Source of the DNA: Cruorifilaria tuberocauda | Lineage: Eukaryota; Nematoda; Chromadorea; Rhabditida; Onchocercidae | Direction of reading: 5' to 3' | Length of the DNA stretch: 64,000 nt | Assembly: GCA_013365365.1 (NCBI GenBank) | Contig: JABVXU010000020.1 | Coordinates: forward strand, 124,001 to 188,000 | Shown: positions 13,678 through 27,971 of the stretch, in pieces | How the letters are laid out: the number at the start of each line of letters is the position of its first letter | How positions within the stretch are numbered: the first letter of the stretch is position 1 | Made by a program: the position numbers and the translations under genes | Notes under the pieces: generated by a model | Told to the model about the DNA's origin: nothing | Database searches by the model: none | The model's input: only the letters and a program-made list of their open reading frames with translations

Positions 13678-16600
13678 TTATCCCTATTATTTAGGAACCT
13701 TTTAGCGTTCCATTGATGGAGTATTTGACGAATCGGATCCTAAAGCAATCTCTTATCCCGTTCTCGAGATCAGTTGTCTCGGAAAGGCTTAACACCTGGA
13801 ACTCTGCTCTTTTTCTTTCCCTCTCTTCATTTTTATCCCATATCAAAGTACATCGTTCTATCCTTCCCAATTTTCCCTTACATTATCATGTTGTGAAAGA
13901 GAAGGCGCTTGTTTCATAAAGGAATTTTCGTGGTTCTAAACTTTTCTTTTGTGAATATAATAACATGTAGAGAGGAAGAGAAAAAACGGATTGAGGAATT
14001 TGATGATAGGAAATGAAATGAGTATTGCCATACAGGTCATCAAGGTCGAACTGTGCTAGCTGAGCTAAAGTGTAAACTTAGAGTAAAGTGAGGAGGAAGG
14101 AAGGACTGTTTCATTTTCATGTCACTCTAAATTGTTGCACTTAAGGCAGGGAAGTATTGCGTGTTGTTGATTGCATTGCGTTGACGCGCATTCATTCATC
14201 CCTTTAACATATTGTGTGGAAGGTATGTGTTGCAGATTGAAAGTTAATGTGACAGCTGATTAGATCTGATCAATTTAATGAAAAGTGACCATTTCGGAGA
14301 GATTTTCCACTGCTGGAGAAGGGAGAAACTCCGTAGTAACCGGATATTCGAATTATTTTCGGACTTGCACATATCATTTAAATTAGCGAAATGCTCTCTC
14401 ATAGCTAAGCTAATCGAAATCATCTGATGAGATTCGTCTTGCAGATGGGATTGTATTTTTTGGCATTTCTATTTTAATCTACTGCTGTATCGATGTTATG
14501 CTTCTTTCTTTTTCGTTTATGTTTTTGACTAAGTTGTTAGCTTGTCAAGTGTCGTATTCATCTCTTAGATTTCATTTAATTGAAGTTGAGGTACATCCTT
14601 TTTGAGGATCGCATAGTTTGAGGTACTCTTTTCTATACGAAAATATTGATTCCTTCTTTTACTTCAGTGTTACAAAAATGGCACATTTGTAGTTGAAAAT
14701 TTTGAGCAGTGATAATAATAACTGTTAGGTAATGTAATGTATGCTTAGAATTGTACTAATTAGCTTAGTAAAACTCGCAGCCGGTCGCAGTTACATCTGT
14801 CTTATTCTGACAGCTGTTGTACTTTATCGCTTACTACTGATAAGATGATAATTTAGGGGAGGAAAGACACATTCAGCCTGTCGAAATTATCATTGCTTTC
14901 TGTTTGTTTTCACTTTTGGGTTAAAATTTGAATTGATTCTGATCTCTTTGAAAATTTTCTGTAAAGAAGTGGAAGGATTTGAGAATTCAAAGATAAAGCA
15001 AAGAGAGGTAAATCACAAAATTCACAGTGTGTAAATAATTGAAGAGAGAGTATCTCGAAAGATAAAAACGTCAATTAATCAATTTGAATAATATGATTAG
15101 ACGAATTTTTTTCAAAATTTTATCAGAACCGAAAAAACACTTTGCTAATCTATCTTCCTAATTTTTCAAGACTAAAGATCCTTGCAAATCTATTTTTGAA
15201 TTCATAACATTTTTGATATTTCTCTGGGCATAAGTTTACTGATGTAATTTCTTGAGTAAAAATCGAAAATAGTTGTGGACCACACGAACTGGGCTATAGT
15301 TAAAATGCATTACCTGTAATGTTTGCGTGAAGTAAAGATCTATCTTCACTTCAGATAGCCTTGATGTAGCCAGCAAAATCGATAGGTATGTAGGAGGGTA
15401 TTTTTGTATTTTCTCGTTCGTTTTCTTTCAATTTTTTTCAAATTAATTTAAACCTGTATTTATGATCTTTTTCCTGATTTCTTTATCTGATTCTAATTTT
15501 TCATCTTAGAAATTCTAACTTGGTATTTTTTAAAAACATGTTAAACTTCTTTCTAAAAAAAGTATGAGATATGAAGCAAAAGAAGTATGACGTGGAATAA
15601 ATAATAATGAAATGGTATCGGTTGGTACGATGAGGAAGATGAGGACACTGTAGATATTCTTCTAGCTGTTTCTCTTTTGAACTCGACATAGTTTTTAAAC
15701 TCGTTTCAACTTCTTATGTTTGTTTTAGATCTTAAAAGTAAAAAGAAACTGTTTACTTTTTTTCGAAACTTTGAAATGAACAGGTTAAAATTTTTTTTTG
15801 TTCACTGTCACAGTAACATTCCATGTACGAAATCGTTATTTCAGTTCGGCTTGGTTATTATTGTTTGGTGTATACTTTGAATCGTTTTTCATTTATATGA
15901 ATTGTTCTCATACTATTTTGCTTTTTCAATCTACCTTCCTTTCCGAATTGTTAACCATATCTGTTAAAGGTTATGAATGTTTTTTCCTCTCCATTATTGA
16001 TTTTGTATGGTTTAACTTGTTATTATTCCTTACTGATTTTGTTTTATCAGTTTGATAGGAATATTTAGAGAATACGTTCTTAACATCTATGTAGCTTGAT
16101 AAGTTATTACTTTCTGACGAAAGAGATAAGCTTATTAGCTGCTTATCTTACTTAACCCTTGAATATTCTATTCAACTTGGGAATACGAAGTTTTTTTGAG
16201 GCATGGATGGATAAGTGTTATTTCAACTCTGAGATTCTTACCAGGGCAGGAAAAAAGATAAAGATTGTAAGAGGAAGACTGATAACACCTTATAACCTCA
16301 GCAATATAGTCTGAAATCAAGAAAAGAAATTCCAAAATGTATTGATGGCCTTGACCCAATAAATTCTACCTCCCTCCTTTTTTCTTGTTATTTTTGCAAT
16401 AGTTCATTTATTGCTTTTGAAAATTTTCCATTATATCTACTTTCTGAACTTATTCTTCAACTTTACTCACCTGAAAATAAAATGACTGCTTCATCGTGCA
16501 AGCATTTATTTATTAGAAATACTAAAGTTAAACGCTGCCACTTGGACACAAACAATATTTTTACTTGACATCAATTTGCAAAGATTATTATCAGAGTCCA

Positions 16601-17080
16601 ATAATATATTGGAATACCTTTAAGTTTCGATTTAAGATGAGGTCCCTTAGCAGATAACATTGTTATCATTTCATTTAACCAACAAATTATTTTTCTATTT
16701 TTATTAAACGGCAAAGCTTTGAGTTGAAGCGAAGAAGAGTTGCTTTCGTAATGTGAAGTTGACTGAACTCATCAACCTTTGACCTGGTTTTTGATTCGAT
16801 TGTCTAATTCCTCATCAATCTCTTCGCTTTTTTATTAAAAAGTTTTATTTGAATAGATTTATGTGTAAAATGATGAATAGTAATGAATGTGTAATTCTCC
16901 TACCTGTATTAAATTGCCAAAACCTACGAATGTATTGTCGTCTTTTCCACTATTGTTGAACGAGTTTTGAGCAAAGGGGAAAAAGCGTATTTCATTTTGT
17001 ATACGAATAAACATTCAAATAATTTTTCAGGTTTCTCCCTTTTTTCAATTTGATAACAAAGGATAACAAGGGAATAGATA

Positions 17081-17114
17081 AGAGAAAGAGAAAGAGAGAG
17101 AGGCGAAAGAGAGG
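17081..17114. repeat. GA-rich low-complexity tract
   Basis: Purine-rich run of GA and AAAG units about 110 bases before the LRR gene start codon. It may belong to its promoter or 5' UTR. Confidence 0.6.
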
Positions 17115-17220
17115 AATCAACGGAGGTCGAGTGGTGAACGGTTCAAGCCTCTGCTAATATTTTTCTCGTTCTGAAATATTCATTTCATCATTGCTGTCAT
17201 ATAACCACTATTACTAAATA

Positions 17221-20200
17221 ATGCGGTCATCACGGGCTTATTCTATCTTCCTCTATGCATTATTGTATTTATCTACCGTACAAGCTGTTACAATATCAAC
17301 TAATACTACTACTACTATTACCGCTACTACGATCACTAATTCTTATTGTAATGCGGCATTTAAGCAAGCAACTGAAATCAATGAGCCAGTAAGTTTTCTT
17401 GTTCTTGCAGTGTAAAAGAATCATCAGTAGATTCACTGGTGCATTAAATTAGTAATTGATGTAAATGTTATCGCCACTGATATACCCTATAAATTATTTG
17501 AAGAATTTAGAGTTGCTGTAGGATGCTAGTTTTTTCTAGACTATTATTTAAAAGTCATTTTCCAGTAATGATTCTCAACTTAATTTGAATTAACTTAATA
17601 GCAGTTATCTTTCAGCTGTTATATTGTCTTAAGTATCATCATCAGTTTAGAAGTATTCTTAGCCATCAGGTTTATTTTAAGAATTTAATCTGAAGCTGTC
17701 TGATAGTCAAGATGAAAAAAGGGAGTGAAAAAAGAGACAAAGGAAGGAAAAGGTAAAGATATTAAAGAAATTTTTGCTCACACTGAGTCCAGTAAAATTA
17801 ATACCAAACAATATAAGTTATTCTCAAACTTCTATGAAAAAGAATTTTCTTCTAATGGTTAAGAAAATAATGACTGACAACTGCTAATAATGTCAAAATT
17901 GGCGCTTTTTTAACTAGGATAAATGTAATCATGATTCGCATCAACTCCTTTGTGAAAATGTTTACTATATTTACATGAGTAATGCATGTTTTTCAGAACT
18001 TTTGCAGCTATTGGGTAAGAACAGTAACCCAATTTTAAGGCAATCTGAGTATTTTAGACTGTCTGTTTTTACTTTTTTATTACAACTCATGAAGTGATAC
18101 CTTCCTATCTGATGAATTCTTTTTTCATAGAAGTTCAGAATTACTTGTTTCGTTTAGTATCAGTTTTACTGGACTCTACAGTGTCTCCAAGTTGGTCTTT
18201 TCTCTATCTTTGATTTCTGAACCGATAGGAAATCCTCATTATTTCGATGCTCAGTTTTGACTTAGGAATTGTAATCTCTGAGATTAGACACTCATTTTTT
18301 TTTTCTGCTTAAAAAGTTGGTGGATCTTTAGCTAAGCTCATTTGCTGGACATTTCTTGATCTTTCTATGTGTTTTGCTGTCTTAATAAAAGCTACTTTTA
18401 TTTTCAAATTTAAATTGAGTGTGACTTCGATAGAAATAAATTTTAATTTTAAATGAATGTTGGAAAGTTAAAGAACAGTAAGCTTTGCTCTCCATACAGC
18501 GAGAAGTGAAAGCCGGTAATTATTATTAGTGAAGTGAAGTATTTCATATCTAAGTTTCGATAAACTTTCTATATAAAAGTAAGCAACGAAATTAATAGAG
18601 TTAGTTTTTTGCACGTTTGAGTGGAGATTTCTATCATTTTTCATTGCTTACTAACGGCTAATGGCAGAAATTTGCATCAACTGGAAATACCTTTTTCTTT
18701 TCCTGTTTGAATTTTTTATTTAGGAAAATTTGAACTTTTTACAAAGAAAAATTAATCAATTTGATTTGATCTTGATTGTTTCATGTATCAAAGTGAAGGA
18801 TTCCACTATCCTGGTAATTCGTAGTTGAAATCCATGAGTAAAGATTCTTGCTGAAGTGAATGAATAGAGGCTATTTGATAGCCATTAATAAAGATGCTTC
18901 ATGGATCAATGGATTGATTATAACCACTATTACAGCTAAAATCATCGGTTTTTAGATGACACATGGTACAGCCTCCTGATTTCCAGTTGCTATTGGGCAA
19001 GAAGAGAGAAGGCAGATTAGTTATTATGATATGCCTGATTTATAACCATACGTAGAAAGCTAAAAAAAGACAAAGCTATAATTTTGCCACAGAGCTAAAA
19101 ATAAACCTGAAAAAAATAGGATGATCGTATCTTATTTTTATATATATAAAAAATAGACCACCCAGTGCTATCTAACAACATAAATTCATTTTTCCGTGTT
19201 ATTAGGAGAAATGATGGTTCTTTTTATGGAGGTATTTAAACAGTTGATAGCTTGGAAGAACGATTGCTGAAAGATATAATTCAGAGGATTTTTGAAATTT
19301 ATTACTTTCAAAATTAATGGCTTTTATTTTTTTGTTAGGTTTTGAAATTTCCTCTTTTTTATTCTTTTTGCAGTCAAGAAAGTTCAAATTAATTTAAAAA
19401 AAAATTGATATCGTCTAAAATCTGAAATATGGAATTATTCCTTTTATCACTTGAGTAATCATACTCATAATGTGTTAACAAACTATCTTAGTTAAAATAA
19501 TGAGGGGATGAAATGACTTTATTTGCAAAATATTTGAAAAATGGTACTTATTCTTTGTTAGTAATATGTAAGCAATAATTTTTAATTTCCTTTTATCTTT
19601 CCAGGAAGCATGTTATTGCTTTCCGGAAACAGGATCTTCAAAGGAGCGCGAATCATTGATGTCAAGTAGGGAAGGTCTTTGGATCGGTTGCACAAGGCAA
19701 AAAATGCCGCAAGTGTTCAGTGCTTTAAACGCACTTAACGAAACAATGATATCCAAATTGTGGATTTGGGACTCATTGATCAATATTATTCCAGCTGATA
19801 TGTTTGCTCAGGTGGTATTCAAAAATATTTAAATGCAGCAATGGATTTTTTTTCCAATAATGTCCTGATCAGAATTTCGGGATTTCTTTTACTTGTATTA
19901 TTTAAGTTTTCGCACTTATTTCTAAACGTTAACTTATTTTTTAGACAACCCTAATAATTGTTATAATTGCTAAAAAACTATCAGTCTATAGATATTTAAA
20001 GTAATATTTTTAGCAGTTCGTGTTTTACCATTTATTTCATTGTAGATTTCCATTGCTAATTTTTATCAGTAGAATATCATGATATTTACAGTTGTTAAAG
20101 ATTTATGTTCACATACTACCTATTTGTTTTATTAAAAATATTAAGTTGCCACCTTAATATTTTTTTAGCATAAAAGATCCAAATTCATTAGAAAAATGAG

Positions 20201-23200
20201 GAAGCGATATGTTATATTTTCTAAATGTTTTCAGGTGCGTCCTCAGATTTTGTCAATAGAAAGGTCAGGATTAAGCCTATTCCGGCCCGGTGCATTTAGT
20301 AAAATAGGACGAAGATTACAAGTGTTGCAGTTGAGAAACAACATTATCAAACGCATTGAGCCTGTTATGTTCAAAGATTTAGATCGTCTTCAAATACTCG
20401 ACTTGGGAGGCAACAAAATTAGCTCAATTGTTGCAGGTTCAGTTTAAACACTAATTATTTCTCAAATTTTTTGTTCGAAATTTAATTTGTTTCATGGAGC
20501 AGTATTCAACTTAAACTGAATTTATTTTGGAGTTACAGTTTTGTAGTAAAAAGCCATTTGAAAAGCATATAAAGTATCACAATGTCTGGCAATGATGAAA
20601 TAGCGATTATTTTTATTATGGCTATCTTAATCTCTGTTATCAGGAAAAAAATCGGTGAAGTGTTTCAAGAAAAAACCGTTTGACTGCAGAAAAGCAATTA
20701 AAAATTAGGATCATGATTAAATGAAATATCTGAGTAAGGGATAGAAAAATGCTTTTAAAAATTATATGCTAGTAGCTTCACTACAGTTAAAAATGATGAA
20801 TCTAGGACTATTGCTGCTGTAATCATTTCTGCATTCTGTTGCTTTTGAAAATGTTTCTTTTTAAGGTGAATTGGATCGATTAAAAGATTTAGACACGTTA
20901 ATCTTAAGTGATAATCAAATATCAAATATCGAAAATGGTGCTTTTGCATCTTTAAGCAATCTAAAAACATTGAATCTGGCGAATAACAAGTTGATGAATA
21001 TATCCGTGTAAGTTGAAGATTTTAATAGTTTTCAGCATGATTTATTTTTCTAATCATTAAATATCTATTAGTATCCCTGTTATTTACCATGGAAGCCAAA
21101 GAGAATTATCGAGTACACCGGAATCTTCACTAAGCGATGTATGAAAATTAGAAATTTCAACTTTTTAAAGTTTGCCTTTCTTTTCAGTCTTTACGTGTTC
21201 GTCCTGACAGATAAGAGCACCATTAGTATTAATAAGTATCAAAATTTGTGCATAAAAATTTTTCGTTCAGCCAGACACTCTGATCCACTTTCAGTGGTAC
21301 TTTCCGCGGTCTTAACAACCTGGAAACACTGAATTTGCAAAGCAACAACATTTTATATGTTAACTGGAATGCTTTCGCACAGTTAAAAAATTTGAAATAC
21401 CTTAATCTTGGTAGGTCTTTTCAATAAAGTTCCTATTTTTCATGGATTTTCAGTTAAACTTTGAAATGGTAGAGCAGGCAGATTGAAATTATCAGAAATT
21501 AGTGTATAAATGTGTTGTCTATTAAATGGAGAATAGCAAATTTTCATTAATAGAAATGTTTAAAAGAAGATATGAATTGATTGGTTTCATGAAAATAATT
21601 TAAGAAAACTCAGAAATTTCAATTACATCTGCTTCCCGATTATACTGCAGAGTATATTAGCGACACGTTTAAAACAAGATTATGTAGAATCATGCTAATT
21701 GTAGGAAGTAATCATATTTCGCGAATCGATCTTCGTGGACTAAAGTCTTTAGAAAAATTATTTGTCAACAATAATAGCATCCAATCAATGAAAAATATTA
21801 CATTGCGTGATCTGCGCAGTCTAGCTTTATTAAGTTTGGATAGGAATTCGATTACCGAAATACTCGATGGTGATTTGCATTCGTTAGGTGAAAGCGGCAG
21901 GTATGAATTTATTTCAGCATATCTGCATCATATTTTGAAAGCAATATTGAGTTGGTGTGTTCCAGTGCTATAACATGATTGCTGAAATTTATGCGGAAAT
22001 CTTGACCAGTTACATTGATTTACTGTAAACTGAGTGTCTTTCTTCACTTGATAATATTTTTTATGGTAGAGACGATAATAAATAACATAATAGAAAGATA
22101 AGATAATAATGATTGACAATGATGAACGGAATAAAATCTTCGTCGGATTTTTTACTTAGTATATTTAGACTCAGTACATTTTCGATAGCAGCGAATAATA
22201 TTGCTAAAATTGAAGTTCGGGCTTTGGAGCCAATACATCAAATTACAATACTCTCGCTACAAAACAATCAACTCATTTCGATGACAAGTAGTGATGGAAC
22301 TGGTACTTTTTCCAATGCTTTATGTTTTGTGCCTTCAATTTATTAACGAAAAATATCCCGGAAAGTTAAATTCCTTTTCTTGTTTCATATATTTTTAAAA
22401 CTTATCAGTTCTTGTATCATATAGAAATAGGATAGATTGGTTGATAATATATAGAAGAACGGTTTCTATAATTTATGTTTTACACTGCAGTTTTTAGCAT
22501 TAATTTAATTACAGCAGATATATCTTTCTTGCGTCCACTGAAAAAGCTTGCTAAATTGTATTTATCGAATAATAATTTGGTACGCATAGGAGAACATGAT
22601 TTCAGCACACTAGTGTCGTTGAAATTATTAGCTCTCGACAATAATCAAATTGAAGAGGTCATTAATTTTTTCCTTAATTCTATTCATAATGTGCCATAAT
22701 TATATTTTCGATGTCTTTAGTTTGCAAAAAACATCAAATTTAGCATGGAAGTTTAAAATCATAATGCCGAAAATTGAGTTCACAATTTCCTGTACTTTAT
22801 AATATATTTAAATACAAAATCAGCTGGTTGCATTTGTACCTTTATTTCAATCTTTATGGAAAGTTTCTTGTTTTAATAGAGGTGTTCAAATTTCAAGAAA
22901 AAAATGCTTCAGATACATGGCAAAGCGTTTACTGGTTTGCCCTTAAGACGTTTGTACCTCAATCGTAACCGCCTTTTATATGTACCCAAACGGTTACTCG
23001 ATGATCTCCATGTTGAACAACTCAATGTGGTCGATTTTTCAGGTTTGTCTTTTCTTTAGCCATTAATCTTACTGTTATGCAAAAAAACATGAATAATAAT
23101 TTGTTTTCAGTTATCCTCCTCTTTTCGTTAAATTCTCTGGTCCTTTAATAATGAAAGCAACGCTTTTTTTTTTCGATTTCCTTTCAAATTTTTTTGATTT

Positions 23201-24019
23201 GCTTCCTTATCGCTATCCGTTTTTCTTTTATTATGCTTCTTTTTGTCCTGTTTATTGTATTTTAAAATTTTCAAATAAGAAGCTGTTTTTGTTTTAGATA
23301 ATCTCTGGCAATGTGTCTGCGGTGAAGAATGGTTAGCAGATTGGTTATCATCAATTGGAGATATAAATGTCGTTGACGGCAGCATGGGGTGTATTGCATC
23401 ACGAGTTTGCACTACAGAGCGTACAAATGAGGAAGAACATAGTGTCTGGATAACAGTTATTGCTAGTGTACTTGCCGTTATTTCATTGCTCATTCTAATT
23501 GCGATAGCCTTGCTATATGTAGAAGACGGTAAGTTTTATTTCATCTAATATATCAGTGTAATTCATCTAATCTTTCAAAAATTTTGAAGGATAAATATGT
23601 TCTTTGATACTTTGAATGTGGTATAATCTTACCGTCGTTTGATTGCACAAGCCTTGCTATGTAATTAGAAGACAGTGAGTTCTTTTTTATTCTCCATGTC
23701 GTAGTTATTTTTTTTTCTTTCAGGAAGACGTATGAAGAAATTATCGTATCCACTACGACGAGTACCCTTAGATCTTCTGCAGCTTATACCAAATGATTCA
23801 ACGTTGCCATTTGAAAATGGCATAGAGCCGCTGCTTACATGTAATACCATTAACATACCGAAAGAACCGTCGTTAAACGATGGTCAGTTGCGATTGTCCA
23901 CTTGTATCAAAAGTGCATTAATTGTACCGAATCATAGTAATAAGAAAGATGTTGAAAACAGTAATAATGGTAGCATAAACGGTAGTGGAAAGAAACGAGT
24001 TCGTTTCAACAATGCATAG
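17221..24019 (+). CDS. Single-pass leucine-rich-repeat membrane protein
   Basis: Exons: 17221-17388, 19605-19811, 20235-20436, 20866-21007, 21295-21410, 21705-21900, 22169-22302, 22515-22657, 22913-23042, 23298-23528, 23724-24019; all phases agree, giving about 654 aa. The first exon encodes a signal peptide (cleavage probably near TVQA), then a Thr-rich stretch. Exon 2 has cysteines typical of an N-terminal cap. Exons 3-9 encode about a dozen extracellular LRRs of the 24-residue LxxLxLxxNxI type. Exon 10 has a C-terminal cap (NLWQCVCGEEWL) and a membrane span (WITVIASVLAVISLLILIA). The roughly 110-residue cytoplasmic tail is basic and ends in KKRVRFNNA. It belongs broadly with extracellular LRR proteins such as EGG-6 and LET-4, which in C. 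elegans shape the apical extracellular matrix; exact orthology is not established. The first intron, 2.2 kb, is long for this window. Confidence 0.88.
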
Positions 24020-27000
24020 TTATTAATTGTTACGATTCAGGTGCTCTTTCTATGCATATGTTAAGAAATATAATTAACAACTAATTTCTTTATTTTTCGA
24101 AATATAAAAATGAATTTATAACGGGAACTGACATTTTTTGCGGGTTTCTTGATCTTTTCGGAAACTTTTTTGAAATGTCTCTAGAATTTTTCTTGTACAC
24201 TTGCTTGTAAATCTCGAGAAGATTTTTAAATAGCATATATGAAATTTTCAACATTAGAATTATACTTCTGCAATTTTCATGTACGTCACCGATATCCTAC
24301 ATTGTTGCGTTTAGATATATTCTTGTTGATGTTTCAATTCTTTTCTCTTTTATATTTTCATGATATTAAGTATCTGGCTGCAGCATTCGCTGTTGATTCT
24401 TCACAAAGCATTCCATTGGCGTATTGTGATGCTGATGCAATGAATTAGAAAAGAGCTTTCTGGAGGATATGGTGCATTTTTCTTGTCCCACTAATGTTTC
24501 ATTTTTTATTTTGGTGTCGTCTCATGGTGGGTATACATAAATTGGTATGCTTATTTCAGAATATCTACTTAATTCTAGTTCTATTATGAAATGGCCTTTT
24601 TATTTTTGTTGAAGAATGCGTTATCATTTACATTAATAGCAAACTCATACATAAACTCAATTCATAATCATAATACTCATTGCATCACCATAATTCTTCA
24701 AAATTTAAAAACTTTAAATCCATAGATTTTGGAATTTCAGTTCTTAAAGAAAGTAGACAAATTTCTACCACTCAATCGAAGTGCAGTTAATGAATTGTTA
24801 TCTTTTATATTTTTGAAATGCTTAATGTTTAAGGTCGCAGGTACGACATCATGGCTTTTTTTTAAAATCATTTTAGCCTTTTATTGTTTGAACAGTTACC
24901 TTTGTTCGTATAAATTACCGTTTTATTTTTTGCCTTGTCTTGTAAATTATTTGTCTCTCAGAGCAGTTTGTATGTAAATATTGAGCTTGGAAAAGCTTGT
25001 TTCAGAATACTCAGTTTTTGTAATCTACTTCTTGGCGGTGCTAGGAGTTCACCATGTGTTTAGATGAGATATTATCATTCATTAGCCGTTATAGCTACTA
25101 GATGGTAATATGCTTATCTGCTATAATTCCTCACTTTCCTGTAAATGAGCGGGTCTCACTTTCCTGAGAATTGATTTTTGAGGTGTAAACTTTTCAAGAT
25201 GAAATTAATTAAGTATTCATCAAGAAGTGGTACTTGCATTTCTTTACAGGTATGCAGTTATTTCCGTCATCTCAGTAATGTCGAAGTTAGAGGAGCGGCA
25301 TTTGCTCTAACAGCTTTATTAATCAGACGAATAATTAACGGAATGAAACTCTAGTTTTTGCTGATGATTTTTTGAGTTATGGGCGACTCTTCAGCTTTTT
25401 TCTATGGGTTTTGATTATAACTATGCTGCATTCCTCGTACTTCCTCCTACTTTTCTCTAACACTATTTTTTGTTGCAGTGCACCACTTTTGCTTTGATTT
25501 GTACAAAATGTTGTCACCATGTTTTTAAAATTATTGCTTATTCTCCGACTTAAAGACATTGAAAGTCTTGATTTCAACTATTTTGGGATCTGATTGTTTC
25601 TTAGTCGTTGATCATTCGAATTTCATCCTTAAACTGATAGTTGTTTTAAATTTGCTAATTTAGTCCTACGGAACGAAGAAATTTTGAAATTTTCTAAAAT
25701 TGAAAGATTTCTTGTAAAATAACGGTGCATAGTAACCAGTAAAAGAATGCATCTTTACTATACCTTTAAGTTCGTTTTAACAATGAATATGCGATCGCTG
25801 TAGATATTGTGATTGAGCGAGCAATCCCAGACTAAGTGCGTCTATAATTTCAGATTTAGTCGTGTTTACTTAATTTTTCTAAACCTCTTCTGTTCAAGAA
25901 CTTCCATTCCCTATATTATAATTTGATAAAGGAAATTATTTTAATATTTGTTTTTTGCATTTTTTAAACTAATTTCACAACGCAATCAATCAGCGATATG
26001 ATTGATATTCCTCAAGGACACTAGCGTTTGACTATATTCGGTATTGTAAATTTTATATATTCTTCGTGTCTACATTGTTATAAAGGTAAGCAAAGCACTT
26101 GATTTATATATTTTCGATTTCTGCTATTATTTTTACTAGCAGCACAAATGTCTATGAATATAATCTCAGTTTTTTGCTGTTTATTTTTTACCTTTCATGA
26201 TATTAATGTTTGATTTCAATTTAAATAAAATTCGCGACAATCTGGTAGTTATGTTGCAATAAGGATATTAGACGATTTAACTGATTTGTACTTGATAATC
26301 AGATAGTTATCATTTTACTGCAAGATTATCTATCCTCTTTTATTACCCATCAAAGATGAGTATTCAAATGCGGACATAATGATCAAGATTTCCATAATTT
26401 CAAACTACGTAAGGAGTTGTCATTTTTTACTCCTTATGAGAGGTCAAAATTCAAAATCAGACAGATCGTTGTAAGTTTTCTAACTTGCTGTCTAATAAAG
26501 ATTGCGATTTTAAACTTTGAAGTTCTTATCACTTCCAAGAAGAAAAATTTAAGATACAGGGAAAAAAGCACCACTGATATGATAATTCATTTCAGTTCGT
26601 TAGAAAATATACTTTTTTTTCCACAATGGCTTTTCCAAAGAATGTAAGAAGACCTCATGCAATTTATTAGTTGTCTAGATGAAACCATGTTTAAAATAAT
26701 TATAAAAGTGCTAAAAACTTTGACAATGAATCCTTTTCAATGTCAAGAGTTATCTCTGAAATTTGATTCATTACCGTTCTATCTGTTCCTCTTAAAAATC
26801 AATTTTGTTCATAATGACCTGAGGAGAGAATCAAAAATTCATTCAGTACAGCCTAAGAGAAGAGAGAGGTTCCATCGATTCTTTTCAACTTTTAATTTTT
26901 TAAGATAAATTGAAATCGTACCAAAGAGTATTATTAAACCATCCTGTCACTGAGGAAAGCTCATTTTCACAGCGACTATTCTGTTCATTCTCTGTTTATT

Positions 27001-27971
27001 AGTAAGTTAACCTCAATTAAACATCTCATGAAGCTTCGGAAAATGTTCTATTTCCCCTTTTAAATCAATGGAATGAAAGAAGCCTACATGCCAATCAAGA
27101 CCAGCTTACCTACCATTACTTAACAAACGAAAATTGCAAAACTTCTCAACTTTATAACTTCAATTTATCGGAGAGGAAAGACTGTTTTCACTCCATGTTT
27201 CCTTTTAAGATGAAACTTCAAGCAAAAAACTTTTGGAAATCACTTCTCCTGATTTGACAGCTCAAGGAAATCATATAACATACAGCAGTTCAAGAGTTGA
27301 ACACATCACGAACACCTCACTACAGAAAGGTACAAAATGTGCTATACTTCTCTAAAACACTGGGTACAATGATAACTTGCTCAGACCGTCTAAGTGCAAG
27401 AAGTATCAATGTAGCGAAACACGAATTTAATCGTAGTGTGTCACTATAACCGTTCATTGTGAAATGTGGATGGCCCGAAATAGTGGTGAAAGGTTTTGTG
27501 GAAATTAATCTTTTTTTAGGGATTATATTAAGATGTTAGGGGTTTTGATGGAATGATGAAAGAGTGAAATAGGAATTGAAATAGTGATTTATATGTAATA
27601 AGAATGCAGATATTCACACCTATACTAGGTAATTCTATAAAAAATGAGAGTAGGTCGCGCTTGAATCAGTTCCTTTATTTGGTAATAGAACTATCGGAAT
27701 TTCGACTGCTAATCTTGATCAGATTTGAATCATTTCATATAAGCATTTTGCTTGATCGTAATTGCTTGATCCTACGGATAGTTACTTTTGAATGAAATCC
27801 AACACTGTATGTTAGCGCGATTTTATTGGTGGTAACATCGTGAAATTCTTTTTAAATTTGATTCATTTGAAAAGCACATGGAAAATCTATTTACAAGTGT
27901 TATAAGTGCAGCAATAAACTCGATATTTGCAGGTTATTTAAGGCAAATATATAATAGCTGTTACAGGTAGT
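24020..27971. other. 4 kb intergenic region, no gene recognised
   Basis: AT-rich DNA between the LRR gene and ubinuclein. Short open frames on both strands (for example 24729-24977 and 26657-26908) lack splice-site context and biased composition. It should contain the LRR 3' UTR and the ubinuclein promoter. Confidence 0.4.
27959..27966 (+). promoter_or_regulatory. Probable spliced-leader acceptor of ubinuclein
   Basis: TGTTACAG lies 5 bases before the ubinuclein ATG at 27972, with no in-phase upstream exon. This position fits trans-splicing. Confidence 0.35.

Larger units (their letters stand above)
10758..17220. other. 6.4 kb intergenic region, no gene recognised
   Basis: Low-complexity AT-rich DNA with scattered short open frames that lack consistent splice sites. 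Two parts stand out: a GC-rich patch at about 13440-13640 followed by a CT tract, and a purine-rich tract at 17081-17114 just before the LRR gene. The 5' side should hold the separase 3' UTR (AATAAA at 11447-11452), and the 3' side the promoter and any non-coding exons of the LRR gene. Confidence 0.4.

Noticed and set aside
23128..23493. 121-codon minus-strand frame
   Set aside because: It is antisense to the LRR exon at 23298-23528 (cap plus membrane span), which has clear domain evidence; this frame is its shadow plus intron.
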